Assembly: GCA_041689775.1 (NCBI GenBank)
Contig: JBDNFP010000260.1
Coordinates: 1-5,100, forward strand
Source: JBDNFP01 sp041689775
GTDB taxonomy: Bacteria; Bacteroidota; Bacteroidia; Cytophagales; Spirosomataceae
Length of the DNA stretch: 5,100 bases
Direction: 5' to 3'
Shown here: one piece after another, positions 5,100-5,100 of the stretch
Layout of the letters: the number at the start of each line of letters is the position of its first letter
Numbering within the stretch: the first letter of the stretch is position 1
Made by a program: the position numbers and the translations under genes
Notes under the pieces: generated by a model
The model's input: only the letters and a program-made list of their open reading frames with translations
The model's database searches: none
What the model was told of the DNA's origin: nothing

Positions 5100-5100
5100 A

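Overview
This window looks like the decaying 3' part of a type I restriction-modification (R-M) locus, probably from a Bacteroidota member of the Cytophagales type. That placement is inferred from protein style, weak Shine-Dalgarno signals and moderate GC; no taxonomic marker gene is present. Every credible gene lies on the minus strand and is read from position 5100 down to 1. No rRNA, tRNA or CRISPR array was seen, and I found no convincing plus-strand gene.

Layout in transcription order. (1) 5099-5073: nine codons that may end an upstream gene, then a short AT-rich gap. (2) 5004-4037: the C-terminal third of the type I restriction subunit HsdR, broken by a one-base frameshift near 4610; its helicase and nuclease parts are absent. 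(3) 4034-3487: a 548-bp unit with 17-bp terminal inverted repeats, carrying an intact GxxExxY gene (PD-(D/E)XK nuclease fold). It sits between the hsdR stop and the hsdS start. (4) 3475-1960: the specificity subunit gene hsdS, recognisable throughout but with two in-frame TAA codons and one frameshift. It also carries in frame a 107-bp quasi-palindrome with the same terminal repeats as the GxxExxY unit. (5) 1927-1322: a DUF4062 gene split by one in-frame TGA. (6) 1316-66: an intact AlbA_2/Schlafen-type putative ATP-binding protein. (7) 67-4: a long inverted repeat just past that gene, a possible terminator.

Together this resembles an hsdR-hsdS-DUF4062-AlbA_2 operon, with hsdM not visible. DNA recognition and cleavage are almost certainly lost if the sequence is accurate. 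The two intact genes are the AlbA_2 protein and the element-borne GxxExxY gene.

The main novelty candidate is the pair of related elements. Both have ends close to TTGTCTGAATCAGGATT and sub-terminal GGAT boxes in nearly the same register. One carries a nuclease-like gene and the other carries none. Removing the larger unit with one copy of a flanking GCATAA repeat would restore a classic TAATG overlap between hsdR and hsdS. This suggests a small mobile family in which the GxxExxY protein may act on these ends.
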